A stretch of DNA of 64,000 nt from NCBI RefSeq assembly GCF_902364025.1, contig NZ_CABJCG010000019.1, positions 1 through 64,000 on the forward strand. The letters run 5' to 3'. Origin of the DNA: Enterocloster lavalensis (GTDB lineage: Bacteria; Bacillota; Clostridia; Lachnospirales; Lachnospiraceae). The notes beneath the pieces are model-generated. The model was not told the origin of the DNA and made no database searches. It saw nothing but the letters and a program-made list of their open reading frames with translations. Each line of letters opens with the position of its first letter. The first letter of the stretch is position 1. A program made the translations under genes and the position numbers. Shown piece by piece: positions 62,494 through 64,000 of the stretch.

Positions 62494-62806
62494 CCGGGAC
62501 GGAAGATAAATACGACGAATCAAAGCAGTTGCGCTGTCACATACCAAGGGGAGAACATAACAGTAATTTACGGACCGAATCTTAGCATACAGAGGGGATA
62601 ATTTCAGAAGGTGTCACAGAATCATCATCCAACCTTGATGATTTTGCGGCACCTTCTTTTATCTCCATTCTGTCGCAAACAGTCAAAAAAAGGTCCCATT
62701 TGCTAATAAATTGACATTTGTAACATTTTGTGGTAATATTATTTGGTACAGGTACACAGAATGGCGGCGGTCAAATTGCGCGTCATAAATGATATAAGTT
62801 GGTGGT
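62494..62806. promoter_or_regulatory. Intergenic region with terminator and strong Hpt promoter
   Basis: 313 bp without a gene. It holds a terminator (listed separately) and a near-consensus promoter: TTGACA (62711-62716), a 17-base spacer and TAATAT (62734-62739), about 70 bases before the Hpt start. Confidence 0.75.
62606..62660 (+). terminator. Terminator after the membrane protein genes
   Basis: AGAAGGTG (62606-62613) pairs with CACCTTCT (62650-62657), with inner AATCATCA and TGATGATT pairing and one internal bulge, followed by TTTTA. Confidence 0.75.
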
Positions 62807-63169
62807 ATGGTGATGGATGTCAAGGGATGCTATAAAAAAATGGGCGGCAATTATGAGCAGGCTGCCCGCTTAATGGGCAGCGATGAACGGATTTTAAAAT
62901 ACTTAAAGTTATTTCAAGGCGATATGAATTTCTACGCTTTGTGCAGCGCGGTTAAGGAGAATGATTTTAAAACTGCCTTTAATGCGGCGCATACGCTAAA
63001 AGGGCTCGCCTTAAATTTAAGCCTGACATCCCTTGCCGACCGGACAAAGGAACTGACGGAACTGCTTCGCGGCGGGGATCCCGGCGAGGGCCTCGCCTCA
63101 CTGCTTGAAAGGACAACAAGGACATATGCATCGGTGCTGGAATGTATTAATACTCTGATAGATGAATAA
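62807..63169 (+). CDS. Free-standing Hpt phosphotransfer protein (second copy)
   Basis: 120 residues. Phospho-histidine His62 in NAAHTLKGLALNLSL, in the same position and context as the Hpt in the minus-strand operon (DAAHTLKGMAGNLGL, His62). The start resembles it too (MGGNYEQAARLMGSDERIL). It has its own near-consensus promoter, and the stop lies 16 bp before a REC/HD-GYP gene. It should pass phosphate to that receiver, from a hybrid kinase encoded elsewhere or in this window. Confidence 0.9.
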   Translation: MVMDVKGCYKKMGGNYEQAARLMGSDERILKYLKLFQGDMNFYALCSAVKENDFKTAFNAAHTLKGLALNLSLTSLADRTKELTELLRGGDPGEGLASLLERTTRTYASVLECINTLIDE

Positions 63170-63185
63170 CTGAAAAGGGGAGAGG

Positions 63186-64000
<815 letters not shown>

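Overview
The window looks like the chromosome of a gut-type Clostridia member, probably Lachnospiraceae. The evidence is strong AGGAGG-type ribosome sites, Gram-positive lipoprotein signals, DUF1836 and DUF4253 proteins, a Firmicutes-type pcrA and large hybrid sensor kinases. No species can be named from sequence alone. The fragments TipAS, AraC/GyrI, DUF3788 and RhuM show an accessory genome in turnover. Bases 13.5-27.5 kb are visibly more AT-rich than the flanks and look acquired.

Layout. 0-0.2 kb: probable 3' end of a group II intron abutting three 41-bp hairpin repeats. 0.2-5.8 kb: DUF1836 regulator, then a LysR regulator and a CitMHS transporter / threonine aldolase-like / AbgA-like amidohydrolase operon. 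5.8-13.5 kb: core-type genes (a 50-residue protein, pcrA, rlmD-type methyltransferase) around DUF4253 and zinc-ribbon proteins. 13.5-17.3 kb: gene remnants surrounding an intact VanR/VanS-like pair with no vanHAX. 17.4-26.8 kb: an eight-gene operon (propeller plus solute-binding lipoprotein, second lipoprotein, HlyD-like adaptor, MacB-core-like membrane protein, two sugar-type ABC permeases, an MsmX-type ATPase, VanZ). 26.8-27.5 kb: more remnants.

27.6-42.4 kb, minus strand: a five-gene signalling operon (REC/EAL/GGDEF protein, Ser/Thr kinase-ATPase-GAF-GGDEF giant, hybrid kinase, free Hpt, second hybrid kinase). It is divergent from an XRE-type regulator, and the shared intergenic region carries two copies of a 15-bp palindrome. 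44.2-50.4 kb: gene debris, a double-GntR regulator, and a solute-binding lipoprotein paired with a dCache hybrid kinase. 50.7-54.5 kb: a sugar-acid-like module (SLC13 permease, enolase-superfamily enzyme, divergent AraC). 54.7-59.8 kb: a two-component system with an ABC/FtsX pump and matching promoter repeats. 60-62.5 kb: DUF5131, GNAT and small membrane proteins. 62.8-64 kb: a second free Hpt followed by a REC/HD-GYP protein cut by the window end.

Two systems stand out. One is the VanRS-like plus composite transporter plus VanZ island, which mixes uptake parts with export-type parts. The other is a distributed phosphorelay: two free Hpt proteins, three hybrid kinases, and outputs that both make (GGDEF) and degrade (EAL, HD-GYP) cyclic di-GMP. 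Functional statements rest on motifs read by eye; no database search was run.
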